DNA of 8,962 bases. It comes from CAZDSS01 sp964508185. GTDB taxonomy: Bacteria > Pseudomonadota > Alphaproteobacteria > Sphingomonadales > Govanellaceae. Under the pieces are notes generated by a model. It had not been told where the DNA came from, searched no databases, and saw only the letters and a list, made by a program, of their open reading frames with translations. The stretch is taken from contig CAZDSS010000099.1 of the NCBI GenBank assembly GCA_964508185.1, forward strand, positions 1 to 8,962. Reading direction: 5' to 3'. Position 1 is the first letter of the stretch. Each line of letters begins with the position of its first letter. This document shows positions 1-6,626 of the stretch, piece after piece. Both the position numbers and the translations under genes were made by a program.

Positions 1-287
1 GCGCGGCGGTAATGGAAATGGATGTCGGCGACGATCGGCACCTTCACGGCGCGGATGATCTCCCTGAGCGCCGCCGTCGATTCCTCGTCGGGGCAGGAGA
101 CGCGGACGATATCCGCCCCCGCGTCCTCGAGGGCGCGGATCTGCGCGATCGTGCCCGCCACGTCGGTGGTCAGGGTATTGGTCATTGACTGGACGGTGAT
201 GGGCGCATCGCCGCCCACCGGCACATTGCCCACCATGATCTGGCGGCTCTTGCGGCGAACGATCTCGCGATAGGGACGGATGCTCAT
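1..287 (-). CDS. ispG: 4-hydroxy-3-methylbut-2-en-1-yl diphosphate synthase, N-terminal part (cut by window edge)
   Basis: IspG (GcpE) makes HMBPP from methylerythritol cyclodiphosphate in the cytoplasmic MEP isoprenoid pathway, using a [4Fe-4S] cluster and two electrons. Ninety-five codons are visible, reading leftward off the window. They begin MSIRPYREIVRRKSRQIMVG and continue through GGDAPITVQSMTNTLTTD, then DAGADIVRVSCPDEE and VPIVADIHFHYRR. These are the classic N-terminal TIM-barrel signatures of IspG (VQSMTNT, VR-S-P, ADIHF). The C-terminal cluster cysteines lie outside the window. The ATG at 287 gives the usual N-terminus. Its ribosome binding site is weak (GAAG five bases upstream). 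It lies 174 bp downstream of the RodZ-like gene on the same strand, an order also found in gammaproteobacteria (rodZ-ispG). Identity is very secure; only the edge truncation limits the entry. Confidence 0.96.
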   Translation of the reverse strand, partial: MSIRPYREIVRRKSRQIMVGNVPVGGDAPITVQSMTNTLTTDVAGTIAQIRALEDAGADIVRVSCPDEESTAALREIIRAVKVPIVADIHFHYRR

Positions 288-461
288 GGGAGCTTCAACT
301 CGAAAAGGCGTGGCCAGAAAGCGGCGGCCGCGCCCGCATTCCGCAGGCGGGCCCCGTGAAAATCGCCCCTAAAATGCGCAAAAGACCGGCGCGGCGCAAG
401 GGGAATGCGCCTGAAGCAGGCCGCGCCCCGTCCGCCCGGCCGCGACAGCCGGCGTGCCGGA
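288..461 (-). other. Intergenic spacer between the RodZ-like gene and ispG
   Basis: This 174-bp gap separates the stop of the RodZ-like gene from the ispG start. It is GC-rich and has no convincing reading frame on either strand. Two small perfect inverted repeats are visible: CCGGC/GCCGG at 449-460, directly after the RodZ stop, and GCCTG/CAGGC at 409-421. Neither is followed by a T tract, so I do not call a terminator. A slightly AT-richer part (about 355-385) could hold a weak promoter, but no convincing -35/-10 pair is seen. The spacer is long for tight translational coupling, so ispG may be transcribed both by read-through and from its own start. Confidence 0.5.
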
Positions 462-1499
462 TCAGTTCGCGGAAATCAGGCTCTGATCCAGGGCCACATG
501 GCGGCGCACCCCGCCGATGGGGCCGAGGGGGCCGATGGTCTTGCCGCCGATGATGATCTGCAGCGCCCCGGCATTGCCCGTCTGCATGACGAGGCCCTGG
601 TTCGCGGGGGCATGAAGCTCTTCGCCCGGCTGCAAAATCCGGTCGACCACGATGCGGGAATCCGGCCCTTCGATGCGGACCCAGGCGGGGGCGCTCGCGC
701 GCAGGATGACCTCCCCGGCCCCGTCGTCCACAGGGTCCGCAGCAGGCGCGGCCGCGGATTCCGTCGTTTGCACGGCATCGGCCTCAGGTTCCGCCGCCTC
801 GGCCGGTGCCGCAATTTCTTCTTCCGCCGTTTCCGCCACCGCAACTTCGGGCGCGAGTTCCACGCCTTCCGGCGCCACCGCGGCCACCTCCTTTTCCGCG
901 GGCGGGGTGGCCTCCGTCTTCAGGACTTCCGCGAATTCGGGGCCAGGCGCCGCGATCCCCTCGAGCTTGCTATCATTCTCGCGCATCAGGCCGTACCACG
1001 CGCCATAGACGCCGAGCGCCATGACGCAGGCAAGGATCACCAGCGGGCGGCGCGGTATGCGCGGATCCTGCAAGGGCTGGGGAAAGAGGAGCTGCGCCTC
1101 CAGCGACTGGGCGCAGCCGGATTCCTTGAGCCGCTCGACGAGGCTCGCGCCGTCGAGCCCGAGATACTGGGCATAGGCGCGAAGAAAGCCCGCCGCATAG
1201 ATGAGGCCCGGCAGCTTGTCGTAATCGTCGGCTTCGAGAGCTTCCAGGAGATGGGGGCGAATGCGCAGGTCATGGGCGATGTCGGCGATGGGCTTCCCGC
1301 CCTGGGCGAGCCTTGCTGCGCGCAAGATTCCGCCGACGGTCTCGGGCTCCGGCGCGGTCGTTTTCGGCGCGTCACCGGACGCGCGGTCCGCCTCCGTCCT
1401 GATGAGGGGGATGACGTCCGCGCGTTCCGCCGCCTTCCTGCGGCGCCGGCCGGAGGGAGACATGCGGTCGTTCTCGCGTAACGATCTGTTCTGAGTCAT
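462..1499 (-). CDS. rodZ: RodZ-like membrane protein: N-terminal helix-turn-helix, one transmembrane helix, C-terminal DUF4115
   Basis: A 345-residue bitopic protein with the RodZ layout. Residues 1-52 are a basic, flexible leader (RRRRK at 18-22). Residues 53-120 are the Xre-type helix-turn-helix (VGGILRAARLAQG; IADIAHDLRIRPHLLEALE; DKLPGLIYAAGFLRAYAQYL). One hydrophobic helix spans about 152-172. An Ala/Glu/Pro-rich linker covers about 173-262. The C-terminal DUF4115 beta domain covers 263-345 (VILRASAPAWVRIEG; PGEELHAPANQGLVMQTGNAGALQI). In the family the cytoplasmic helix-turn-helix binds MreB and the periplasmic part supports the elongation machinery; alphaproteobacterial versions are less studied, so the cell-shape role is by homology. 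The start at 1499 has GAGGA ten bases upstream. A second in-frame ATG at 1463 (residue 13) is possible but has only a weak GAGA. ispG lies downstream on the same strand, supporting the assignment. The linker composition is typical of a spacer and suggests no catalytic function. Confidence 0.88.
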   Translation of the reverse strand: MTQNRSLRENDRMSPSGRRRRKAAERADVIPLIRTEADRASGDAPKTTAPEPETVGGILRAARLAQGGKPIADIAHDLRIRPHLLEALEADDYDKLPGLIYAAGFLRAYAQYLGLDGASLVERLKESGCAQSLEAQLLFPQPLQDPRIPRRPLVILACVMALGVYGAWYGLMRENDSKLEGIAAPGPEFAEVLKTEATPPAEKEVAAVAPEGVELAPEVAVAETAEEEIAAPAEAAEPEADAVQTTESAAAPAADPVDDGAGEVILRASAPAWVRIEGPDSRIVVDRILQPGEELHAPANQGLVMQTGNAGALQIIIGGKTIGPLGPIGGVRRHVALDQSLISAN

Positions 1500-1712
1500 G
1501 ATCGCTCATTCCTCGATAGCGGTAGCCGCGTTTCCTCGCCCGCTCGTTGTCGCGGCCGACGACCTGAAGCATCGTCCAAAGGGTGAAAGCCCGTCCGTCC
1601 CCCCGTGAGCCGGACAGCCTTTACTCGAAAGACAGGCAGAACGACGCCCCCCTAGAATGATCAATGCGTCGAGGATGCCCTCAGGCCAGACCTGTATAAT
1701 TGGCTGAATTTA

Positions 1713-1728
1713 GTCAACAGGATATTAA
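1713..1728 (-). promoter_or_regulatory. CtrA-like half-site pair upstream of the RodZ-like gene (candidate)
   Basis: Read on the minus strand, the sequence is TTAA, seven bases (TATCCTG), then TTGAC. The consensus for the alphaproteobacterial response regulator CtrA is TTAA-N7-TTAA(C), so this is a one-mismatch match with correct spacing. It sits in the AT-richest part of the 275-bp gap between ptsP and the RodZ-like gene, about 215 bp ahead of the RodZ-like start at 1499. The rest of the gap (1500-1774) holds no convincing gene. It contains two direct TTGACT copies (minus strand, 1741-1736 and 1717-1712) and a TATACA-like stretch at 1698-1693, but no -35/-10 pair with good spacing. This is a motif match only. 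Confidence 0.3.
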
Positions 1729-1774
1729 CGCTGTGAGTCAATAATCAATTCGTCCCATGTCTTATGGGCGAAGA

Positions 1775-4036
1775 TCAAAGTGCCACTTGATGATCGCGCG
1801 CGAAGTCGAGAAGACGTCCCCGCAAGCTGCGATCTCCCAATTTCAGAAGATCATCCATGTAGCCGCTGAGCGACGACAGATTGAGGCTGCGGATCATCAT
1901 CTTGACGGGCCCGACGGCAGCCGGCGAGACCGACAGCCGCCGCAGGCCGAGACCGATCAAGGCCATGGCCTCAAGGGTTTTTCCGCCGAGCTCGCCGCAC
2001 AGCGTCACCGGAATGCTGTTGCGTTGGGCGGCGTCCACCACGTCCTTGATGAGGAGGAGCGCCGCGGGCGACAGCATGTCGTAGCGCCCGGCGAGACGCG
2101 GATTGTTGCGGTCGGCGGCGAAATAGAACTGGAGGAGGTCGTTGCTGCCGATGGACAGGAAATCGGCCTCCCTGGCGAGATGGTCGATCTGCCGCACGAT
2201 GGACGGCACTTCCACCATGCTGCCGAATCGCACCTCCCGTGGCATGGCGCGGCCGAGACGCCGGCGCCGCTCGACCTCCTTTTCGGCGATGGCGCGGGCG
2301 GCGCGGAATTCCCACAGTTCGGACACCATCGGGAACATGACGTTGAGCACCCGGCCCGCCGCCGCTTCCAGCAGGGCGCGGAGCTGGTAGCGGAGAAGCG
2401 CCGGCCGGTCGAGAGCGACGCGCACGGCGCGCCAGCCCATGGCCGGGTTTTCCTCATGATCATGGGCCATGAAGGCGACGAGCTTGTCGCCGCCGATGTC
2501 AAGCGTCCGGAACACCACGGGGCGGTCGCCCGCCGCGTCCAGCACCTGCCGGTAGCTTTCGATCTGGACCTCGAGCCGCGGCATCTGGGCGCTGACCAGG
2601 AACTGGAATTCGGTGCGGTAGAGCCCGATGCCCTCCGCCCCCGTATTGTCGAGATGGGGAAGATCGAGGGCGAGACCTGCATTCATCATGAGATTGATGC
2701 GCGTGCCGTCCAGCGTCACCGCCTCGGCGTCCCGGAGCGCCGCATAGGCCGCGGCGCGGGCGCTGCGGGCGGTGAGCGTCTCCTGGAAGGACTGGATGAT
2801 CTCGGGCGTCGGCGACAGGTGGATCCAGCCGCTTTCCGCATCCACCACCATGAGCTCACCCGGATCGATGCGCTCGATGATGTCGCCCGCATGGCCCACG
2901 AGCGGGATGCCGAGGGCGCGGGCGACGATGGTCACATGGGCCGTGTGGGATCCGTCCTGCAGCACAACGGCGCGAAGCTTGCTGCGGTCGTATTCGAGGA
3001 GCTCCGCGGGTCCCATGGTGCGGGCGAGCACGATGGCGTCGTCCGGCAGGTTCTCGCTCGCGGCGGTCGCGGGCTTGCCGACGAGATGGCGGATCAGGCG
3101 ATTGGCGAGATCGTCGAGATCGTTCATCCGCTCGCGCAGATAGGCGTCCTGGATGCGGGCGAGCTTGGCGCGGTTTTCGACCTGCACGCGCTCCACCGCG
3201 GCCTCGGCGGTGAGGCCGCTGTCCACCGCCTCGAAGATGCGGTTCCGCCAGCCTTCGTCGGACGCGAACATCTTGTAGACGCCGAGGATCTCCCAGGTAT
3301 CGCCGCTCTTCATGTCCTCGGCGGCCATGAGATCGTCGATCTGCTGGTGCAGGGCCTCGAAGCCCCGCCGCAGGCGCTCCTTCTCGTAGTCCACGTCCTG
3401 GGCGACGTGATTGACGATCTCGACGATGGGCTCGTGCAGGACGGCGCGGCCGATGGCGAGACCTTCGGCAAGGGGCAGCACCTCGAAGCTCGGGGTCGCC
3501 GCCCGCTCGAGGGTCGCGGTCGCGACCTCGTCGGGACGCACGAGCTCGCCCGAGCCCACGAGCTCGGCGATCACCATGGCGACCGTCTGCAGCGCCTCGG
3601 CCTCTTCCTCCGCATAGTGACGCTGGGTGCGGTTCTGGACCACCAGCACGCCGACGACGCGGCCGCCTTTCAGGATCGGCACGCCGAGAAGCGACTGGTA
3701 GATCTCCTCGCCCGTTTCCGGCTTGTAGACGAATTTGGGATGGGATTGCGCGTCGGGCAGATTGAGCGGCATGGCGCTCGCCGCGATCTCGCCCACGAGA
3801 CCCTCGCCCATGCGCAGCCGGGTCACGTGGACCGCAGACTGTTTGAGACCCTCGGTGGCGAAGAGTTCAAGGACTTCGCCGCCGCGTACGAGATAGATGG
3901 AGCAGACCTCCGCCACCATGTTGGAGGCGATCAGGCGCACGACCTGATTGAGACGGTTCTTTGCGGGCTCCGCGCTTGCCATGATCTCGCGCAGTCGCCG
4001 CAGAAGGACGCGCGGGCCGCCGATGGTGGCATTCAA
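1775..4036 (-). CDS. ptsP: Phosphoenolpyruvate-protein phosphotransferase PtsP (nitrogen-PTS enzyme I) with N-terminal GAF domain
   Basis: PtsP takes phosphate from PEP and passes it to NPr (PtsO/HPr-like), which feeds EIIA-Ntr. The chain links nitrogen and carbon status to gene control and transport in the cytoplasm. The 753 residues match the full-length family: GAF domain about 10-160; PEP-utiliser N-terminal domain about 180-310; swivelling phosphohistidine domain about 330-405 with the active histidine H367 in GSHTAHVTIVARALGIP; and the PEP-binding barrel about 430-720. The barrel shows GLYRTEFQF (R474), FRTLDIGGDK (R510), GSMVEVPS (E609), GSNDLLQFYFAADR (N632, D633) and the catalytic C680 in TLCGELGG. 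All key residues are present, so it should be active. The GAF domain senses glutamine in studied alphaproteobacterial PtsP proteins. The start is TTG at 4036, not ATG: no in-frame ATG fits, and the N-terminus (GGPRVLLRRLREIM) is the family one. It lies 76 bp downstream of the flavoprotein gene on the same strand. Confidence 0.96.
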   Translation of the reverse strand: MNATIGGPRVLLRRLREIMASAEPAKNRLNQVVRLIASNMVAEVCSIYLVRGGEVLELFATEGLKQSAVHVTRLRMGEGLVGEIAASAMPLNLPDAQSHPKFVYKPETGEEIYQSLLGVPILKGGRVVGVLVVQNRTQRHYAEEEAEALQTVAMVIAELVGSGELVRPDEVATATLERAATPSFEVLPLAEGLAIGRAVLHEPIVEIVNHVAQDVDYEKERLRRGFEALHQQIDDLMAAEDMKSGDTWEILGVYKMFASDEGWRNRIFEAVDSGLTAEAAVERVQVENRAKLARIQDAYLRERMNDLDDLANRLIRHLVGKPATAASENLPDDAIVLARTMGPAELLEYDRSKLRAVVLQDGSHTAHVTIVARALGIPLVGHAGDIIERIDPGELMVVDAESGWIHLSPTPEIIQSFQETLTARSARAAAYAALRDAEAVTLDGTRINLMMNAGLALDLPHLDNTGAEGIGLYRTEFQFLVSAQMPRLEVQIESYRQVLDAAGDRPVVFRTLDIGGDKLVAFMAHDHEENPAMGWRAVRVALDRPALLRYQLRALLEAAAGRVLNVMFPMVSELWEFRAARAIAEKEVERRRRLGRAMPREVRFGSMVEVPSIVRQIDHLAREADFLSIGSNDLLQFYFAADRNNPRLAGRYDMLSPAALLLIKDVVDAAQRNSIPVTLCGELGGKTLEAMALIGLGLRRLSVSPAAVGPVKMMIRSLNLSSLSGYMDDLLKLGDRSLRGRLLDFARDHQVAL

Positions 4037-4044
4037 TTTGCTCG

Positions 4045-4059
4045 TCCTCCTCCCTCCTC
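4045..4059 (-). promoter_or_regulatory. Purine-tract ribosome binding site deciding the TTG start of ptsP
   Basis: Read on the minus strand this is GAGGAGGGAGGAGGA, fifteen purines holding three overlapping GGAGG/GAGGA-like Shine-Dalgarno cores. It ends eight bases before the TTG at 4036-4034. This is by far the strongest ribosome binding site in the window and supports the TTG codon as the true start, since the only nearby ATG (4032-4030) is in another frame. A strong site may compensate for the weaker TTG codon. Confidence 0.75.
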
Positions 4060-4112
4060 GCCGGAATCACCCGCCGCGCGACGGATGTGGGACCACGACG
4101 CGATGGTTCACT

Positions 4113-5186
4113 TCAGTCACGCTCCAGGAATTCAACCGCCTGTGCAATCAGTTCCGCGATGATCTCCGCCGTTGGCTGCTCTTTCGTGACCATGCCGACA
4201 CTCTGGCCAGCCATCAGGGAGCCTTCATCTATATTGCCGTCAATCACGGCCCGCCGCAACGCGCCGGCCCAGAAGTGCTCGATCTCGAGCTGCGCCGCCT
4301 CCTGGTCGATCTCCCCGGCCTGGAAGCGCGCGATCACCTCGCGCTGGAACTCCATGAATCGCTCGGTCGCGGCATTGCGAATGGCGCGCACCGGGATCAC
4401 GGGGAAGCGCGGATCGATCTGGACGGAGGGCACCGCCTCGCGCGCGGGCGCGCGGAGGAAGGCCTTCTTGAAATTGGGATGCGCGATGCATTCGGTCGCG
4501 CAGACGAAGCGGGTGCCGAGCTGGCAGCCCGCGGCGCCCATGCGGAGATAGGTGGCGATCGCCTCGCCGCGGCCAATGCCGCCGGCGACGAAGACCGGCA
4601 CTTCGGTGATGTGCGGCAGGATCTCCTGGGCCAGCACGGTGAGCGACACCGGCCCGATATGGCCGCCCGCCTCCGAGCCCTCGATGACGATGGCGTCCAC
4701 GCCCGAGCGCACGAGCTTCTTCGCGACCACGAGCGCGGGCGCGAAGCAGATCACCTTGCCGCCGAAATCCTTGATCTTCTGGATGGCGTCCCCGGGCGGC
4801 AAGCCGCCCGCCAGCACCACATGCCCGACGCCCTGGCGGCCGCAGACCGCAATCAGCTCGTCGAGCTGGGGATGCATGGTGATGAGATTGACGCCGAACG
4901 GCTTGTCGGTGAGCGCCCGGGTCGCCTTGATCTCCTCCTCCAGCATGTGGGGCTGCATGCTGCCGCAGGCGATGACGCCGAAGCCGCCCGCGTTGGAGAT
5001 CGCTGACACCAGGTTGCGTTCGGAGACCCAGGTCATGGCGCCGCCGAGGATGGCATAGCGGGTGCCAAAGAACTCCCGCCCGCGCGCCCACAGGGCGTCG
5101 AGCTTGGCGAGACCCGGCCGCCCGTCGAGGGCCGCCGGATCAGCGGTCCGCCCGTCCGCCGGAGCGCCGTTCGCCCGCGCCGTCAT
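4113..5186 (-). CDS. FMN-dependent flavoprotein of the nitronate monooxygenase / FabK (enoyl-ACP reductase II) family
   Basis: A 357-residue TIM-barrel FMN enzyme. After an Ala/Gly-rich leader (1-30) come the family motifs: ILGGAMTWVS (46-55), NAGGFGVIACG (65-75), KPFGVNLI (95-102), EGSEAGGHIGP (169-179) with the presumed catalytic H176, VAGGIGRGEA (200-209) and MGAAGCQLGTRF (216-227), the phosphate-binding strand. Such proteins are usually called nitronate monooxygenase (2-nitropropane dioxygenase). However, the C-terminal part, with AGALRRAVIDGNIDEGS and LMAGQSVGMVTKE (307-336), resembles FabK enoyl-ACP reductase as I recall it. Substrate is therefore open: an alkyl nitronate (detoxification) or an enoyl thioester (fatty-acid elongation). 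The start overlaps the lysC stop by one base (TGATG at 5188-5184) and has no clear Shine-Dalgarno, so it is probably translated by coupling to lysC. ptsP follows 76 bp downstream. The family is very secure, the exact reaction is not. Confidence 0.9.
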   Translation of the reverse strand: MTARANGAPADGRTADPAALDGRPGLAKLDALWARGREFFGTRYAILGGAMTWVSERNLVSAISNAGGFGVIACGSMQPHMLEEEIKATRALTDKPFGVNLITMHPQLDELIAVCGRQGVGHVVLAGGLPPGDAIQKIKDFGGKVICFAPALVVAKKLVRSGVDAIVIEGSEAGGHIGPVSLTVLAQEILPHITEVPVFVAGGIGRGEAIATYLRMGAAGCQLGTRFVCATECIAHPNFKKAFLRAPAREAVPSVQIDPRFPVIPVRAIRNAATERFMEFQREVIARFQAGEIDQEAAQLEIEHFWAGALRRAVIDGNIDEGSLMAGQSVGMVTKEQPTAEIIAELIAQAVEFLERD

Positions 5187-5668
5187 CAGGCGGCGTCCAG
5201 TCCGTAGGCGGTGTGCAGGGCGCGCACGGCCAGTTCGGTGTACTTGGCGTCGATGAGGACGCTGATCTTGATCTCGGAGGTGGAGATCACGAGGATGTTG
5301 ATGCCGTTGTTGGCGAGGGCCTGGAACATGGTGGCGGCAACGCCCGCATGGCTGCGCATGCCGACGCCGATCACCGAGACCTTGACCACGTTCTTGTCGG
5401 TGGCCACCCGTTCGAACGGGAAGCGTTCGCGATTTTCCTCGATCACCTTCACCGCGCGGTCGAGATCATTGACCGGCACCGTGAAGGTGAGGTCGGTGCG
5501 CAGGCCGTCGGCGGAGACGTTCTGCACGATCATGTCCACATTGATGTTGGCTTCCGCCAGCGGCGTGAAGATGTCGCCGGCGATCCCCGGCTTGTCCGCC
5601 ACGCCGACGAGCGTCACCTTGGCTTCATTGCGGGAATAGGCGATCCCGCTGACGATCTGCTGCTCCAC
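5186..5668 (-). other. Possible internal translation start in lysC giving a separate ACT-domain (beta) subunit
   Basis: Codon 247 of lysC is GTG (5668-5666), and GAGGA stands on the minus strand at 5680-5676 with a seven-base gap, a good Shine-Dalgarno arrangement inside the gene. Translation from here would give about 160 residues, starting VEQQIVSGIAYSRNEAKVT and containing both ACT domains and nothing of the kinase domain. In Corynebacterium glutamicum the separate aspartokinase beta subunit begins in-frame inside lysC at MEEAVLTGVATDKSEAKVT (from memory), which aligns without gaps to this point. The acidic codons GAT GAG GAT GAA could create the Shine-Dalgarno-like sequence by chance, so this stays a candidate. 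Confidence 0.35.
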
Positions 5669-6406
5669 GATTTCATCCTCATCTACGACCAATGTGCCGG
5701 GCTTGTTCTCGAGGCTGGACAGGACCTGAACGCGGACCCGGTGGTTCATGGCCATTTCCACCGAACGGGTCTGCAGGACCTTGGCGCCGAGGGACGCCAT
5801 TTCCAGCATCTCTTCATAGGTGACCTTGTCGAGCTTGCGCGCCGCCGGGACGATACGGGGGTCGGTGGTGTAAACGCCGTCCACGTCCGTATAGATGTCG
5901 CAGCGATCGGCCTTGAGGGCGGCGGCCAGCGCGACGGCCGAGGTATCCGACCCGCCGCGGCCGAGCGTCGTGATGCGATTGTCCGGACCGAGGCCCTGGA
6001 AGCCTGCGACCACCGCCACCTGGCCCTGTTCAAGACGTTTCTCGATCTCCGTCGTGTCGATGCTTTCGATCCGGGCGCTGCCATGGACCCCGTTGGTGCG
6101 GATCGGGATCTGCCAGCCGAGCCAGGAGCGGGCGGGCACGCCCATGTCCTGCAGGGTGATCGCAAGGAGGCCGGCCGTGATCTGTTCGCCGGCGGCGACC
6201 ACCGTGTCGTATTCCCGGGCGTCGTGGAAGGGCGCGGCCTCCCGCGTGAAGCCCACGAGCTGGTCGGTGGTGCCGGCCATGGCGGACACCACCACGGTTA
6301 CCTGATGGCCTTCATCGACCGCTGCCTTGACGCGACGGGCCACATTGCGGATACGCTCGATATTCGCCACCGAGGTGCCGCCGAACTTCTTGACGATGCG
6401 CGCCAT
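5186..6406 (-). CDS. lysC: Aspartate kinase (aspartokinase) with two C-terminal ACT domains
   Basis: LysC phosphorylates aspartate to aspartyl-4-phosphate, the first step to lysine, threonine, methionine and diaminopimelate (cell wall). At 406 residues it is a monofunctional aspartokinase. The amino-acid kinase domain spans about 1-245, with the hallmark KFGGTS (7-12), AGEQITAGLLA (72-82), LGRGGSDTSAVALAAAL (148-164) and DIYTDVDGVYTTDPR (170-184). Two ACT domains follow (about 262-335 and 342-406): TLVGVADKPGIAG, DMIVQNVSADG (291-301), VSVIGVGMRSHAGV and ISTSEIKISVLI (374-385). In this class the ACT domains bind lysine and/or threonine, giving feedback inhibition. The start at 6406 is supported by AAGGGGA ending six bases upstream. 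It is the first gene of a leftward unit with the FabK/NMO-type gene (TGATG overlap) and ptsP. A possible internal start at V247 is listed separately. Nothing is missing or broken. Confidence 0.97.
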   Translation of the reverse strand: MARIVKKFGGTSVANIERIRNVARRVKAAVDEGHQVTVVVSAMAGTTDQLVGFTREAAPFHDAREYDTVVAAGEQITAGLLAITLQDMGVPARSWLGWQIPIRTNGVHGSARIESIDTTEIEKRLEQGQVAVVAGFQGLGPDNRITTLGRGGSDTSAVALAAALKADRCDIYTDVDGVYTTDPRIVPAARKLDKVTYEEMLEMASLGAKVLQTRSVEMAMNHRVRVQVLSSLENKPGTLVVDEDEIVEQQIVSGIAYSRNEAKVTLVGVADKPGIAGDIFTPLAEANINVDMIVQNVSADGLRTDLTFTVPVNDLDRAVKVIEENRERFPFERVATDKNVVKVSVIGVGMRSHAGVAATMFQALANNGINILVISTSEIKISVLIDAKYTELAVRALHTAYGLDAA

Positions 6407-6514
6407 TCATTATCCCCTTTACACCTGACACCGCCTGCGGGCCGCTGCAACCACCGATCGCCGATGCGCGCGCACGGACCCGCGAAGAGGGCGCGCGGCT
6501 CTGGATCGGGCGTA

Positions 6515-6543
6515 TTCATAAGGCGTCGCTTGGCGCCATGCAA
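6515..6543 (-). promoter_or_regulatory. Candidate sigma-70-type promoter for lysC
   Basis: Read on the minus strand: TTGCAT (6543-6538), a 17-base spacer, then TATGAA (6520-6515). The TTG core and TAT..A pattern with ideal spacing fit an alphaproteobacterial housekeeping promoter. Transcription would start near 6508, leaving a leader of about 100 bases before the lysC ATG at 6406. I see no leader peptide rich in lysine or threonine codons and no lysine riboswitch in it. This is a visual match only, but it is the best-looking minus-strand promoter in the gap. Confidence 0.4.
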
Positions 6544-6564
6544 GGGCTCGTATGGGGTAGGCGC

Positions 6565-6594
6565 TTGATGCGGCGCGCCGCCCGACGCTATGCT
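6565..6594 (+). promoter_or_regulatory. Candidate sigma-70-type promoter for ubiG
   Basis: TTGATG (6565-6570), an 18-base very GC-rich spacer, then TATGCT (6589-6594). Four bases of each hexamer match the consensus. A start near 6600-6602 would give a leader of about 37 bases. It points away from the lysC promoter candidate, whose -35 box is only 21 bp away, so the two genes would be fired back-to-back from one control region. Confidence 0.4.
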
Positions 6595-6626
6595 TGAGGG
6601 ATTGGGCGATCCAATCTCGCCCCTCA
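6595..6626 (+). repeat. Inverted repeat between the ubiG -10 region and its ribosome binding site
   Basis: Inner arms GATTGG (6600-6605) and CCAATC (6611-6616) are perfect complements around a five-base loop GCGAT. Outer arms TGAGG (6595-6599) and CCTCA (6622-6626) extend the pairing across a TCGCC bulge on the 3' side. The right outer arm abuts the GGGAG Shine-Dalgarno of ubiG (6627-6631). It is not followed by T residues, so it is not a terminator. It could be a protein-binding operator overlapping the transcription start, or a leader hairpin affecting ribosome access. Confidence 0.5.

Noticed and set aside
449..460. CCGGC/GCCGG inverted repeat right after the RodZ-like stop
   Set aside because: Two-base loop and no T tract; such GC palindromes are frequent by chance in this sequence.
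405..1481. A 358-codon plus-strand frame opposite the RodZ-like gene
   Set aside because: Arg/His/Gly-rich shadow of a gene with clear helix-turn-helix and DUF4115 domains on the minus strand.
1754..1768. Hairpin CCCAT/ATGGG just after the ptsP stop
   Set aside because: Only five pairs and no run of T after it on the minus strand; too weak to call an intrinsic terminator.
1757..4162. An 801-codon open frame on the plus strand opposite ptsP
   Set aside because: It is rich in His, Asp, Gly and Arg with no recognisable domain, and mirrors the ptsP codon pattern. Long antisense frames are expected from GC-biased third positions.
3948..5006. A 352-codon plus-strand frame crossing the ptsP/flavoprotein junction
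   Set aside because: It spans an intergenic gap and two real genes on the other strand, and shows no motif.
6407..6510. Lysine riboswitch or leader-peptide attenuator ahead of lysC
   Set aside because: The leader is about 100 bases, too short for a lysine riboswitch, and no reading frame with lysine or threonine runs is present.
5213..6568. A 451-codon plus-strand frame opposite lysC
   Set aside because: Same mirror effect; the composition (HHGY, GGDH, DDL repeats) is non-protein-like, and lysC on the other strand is unambiguous.
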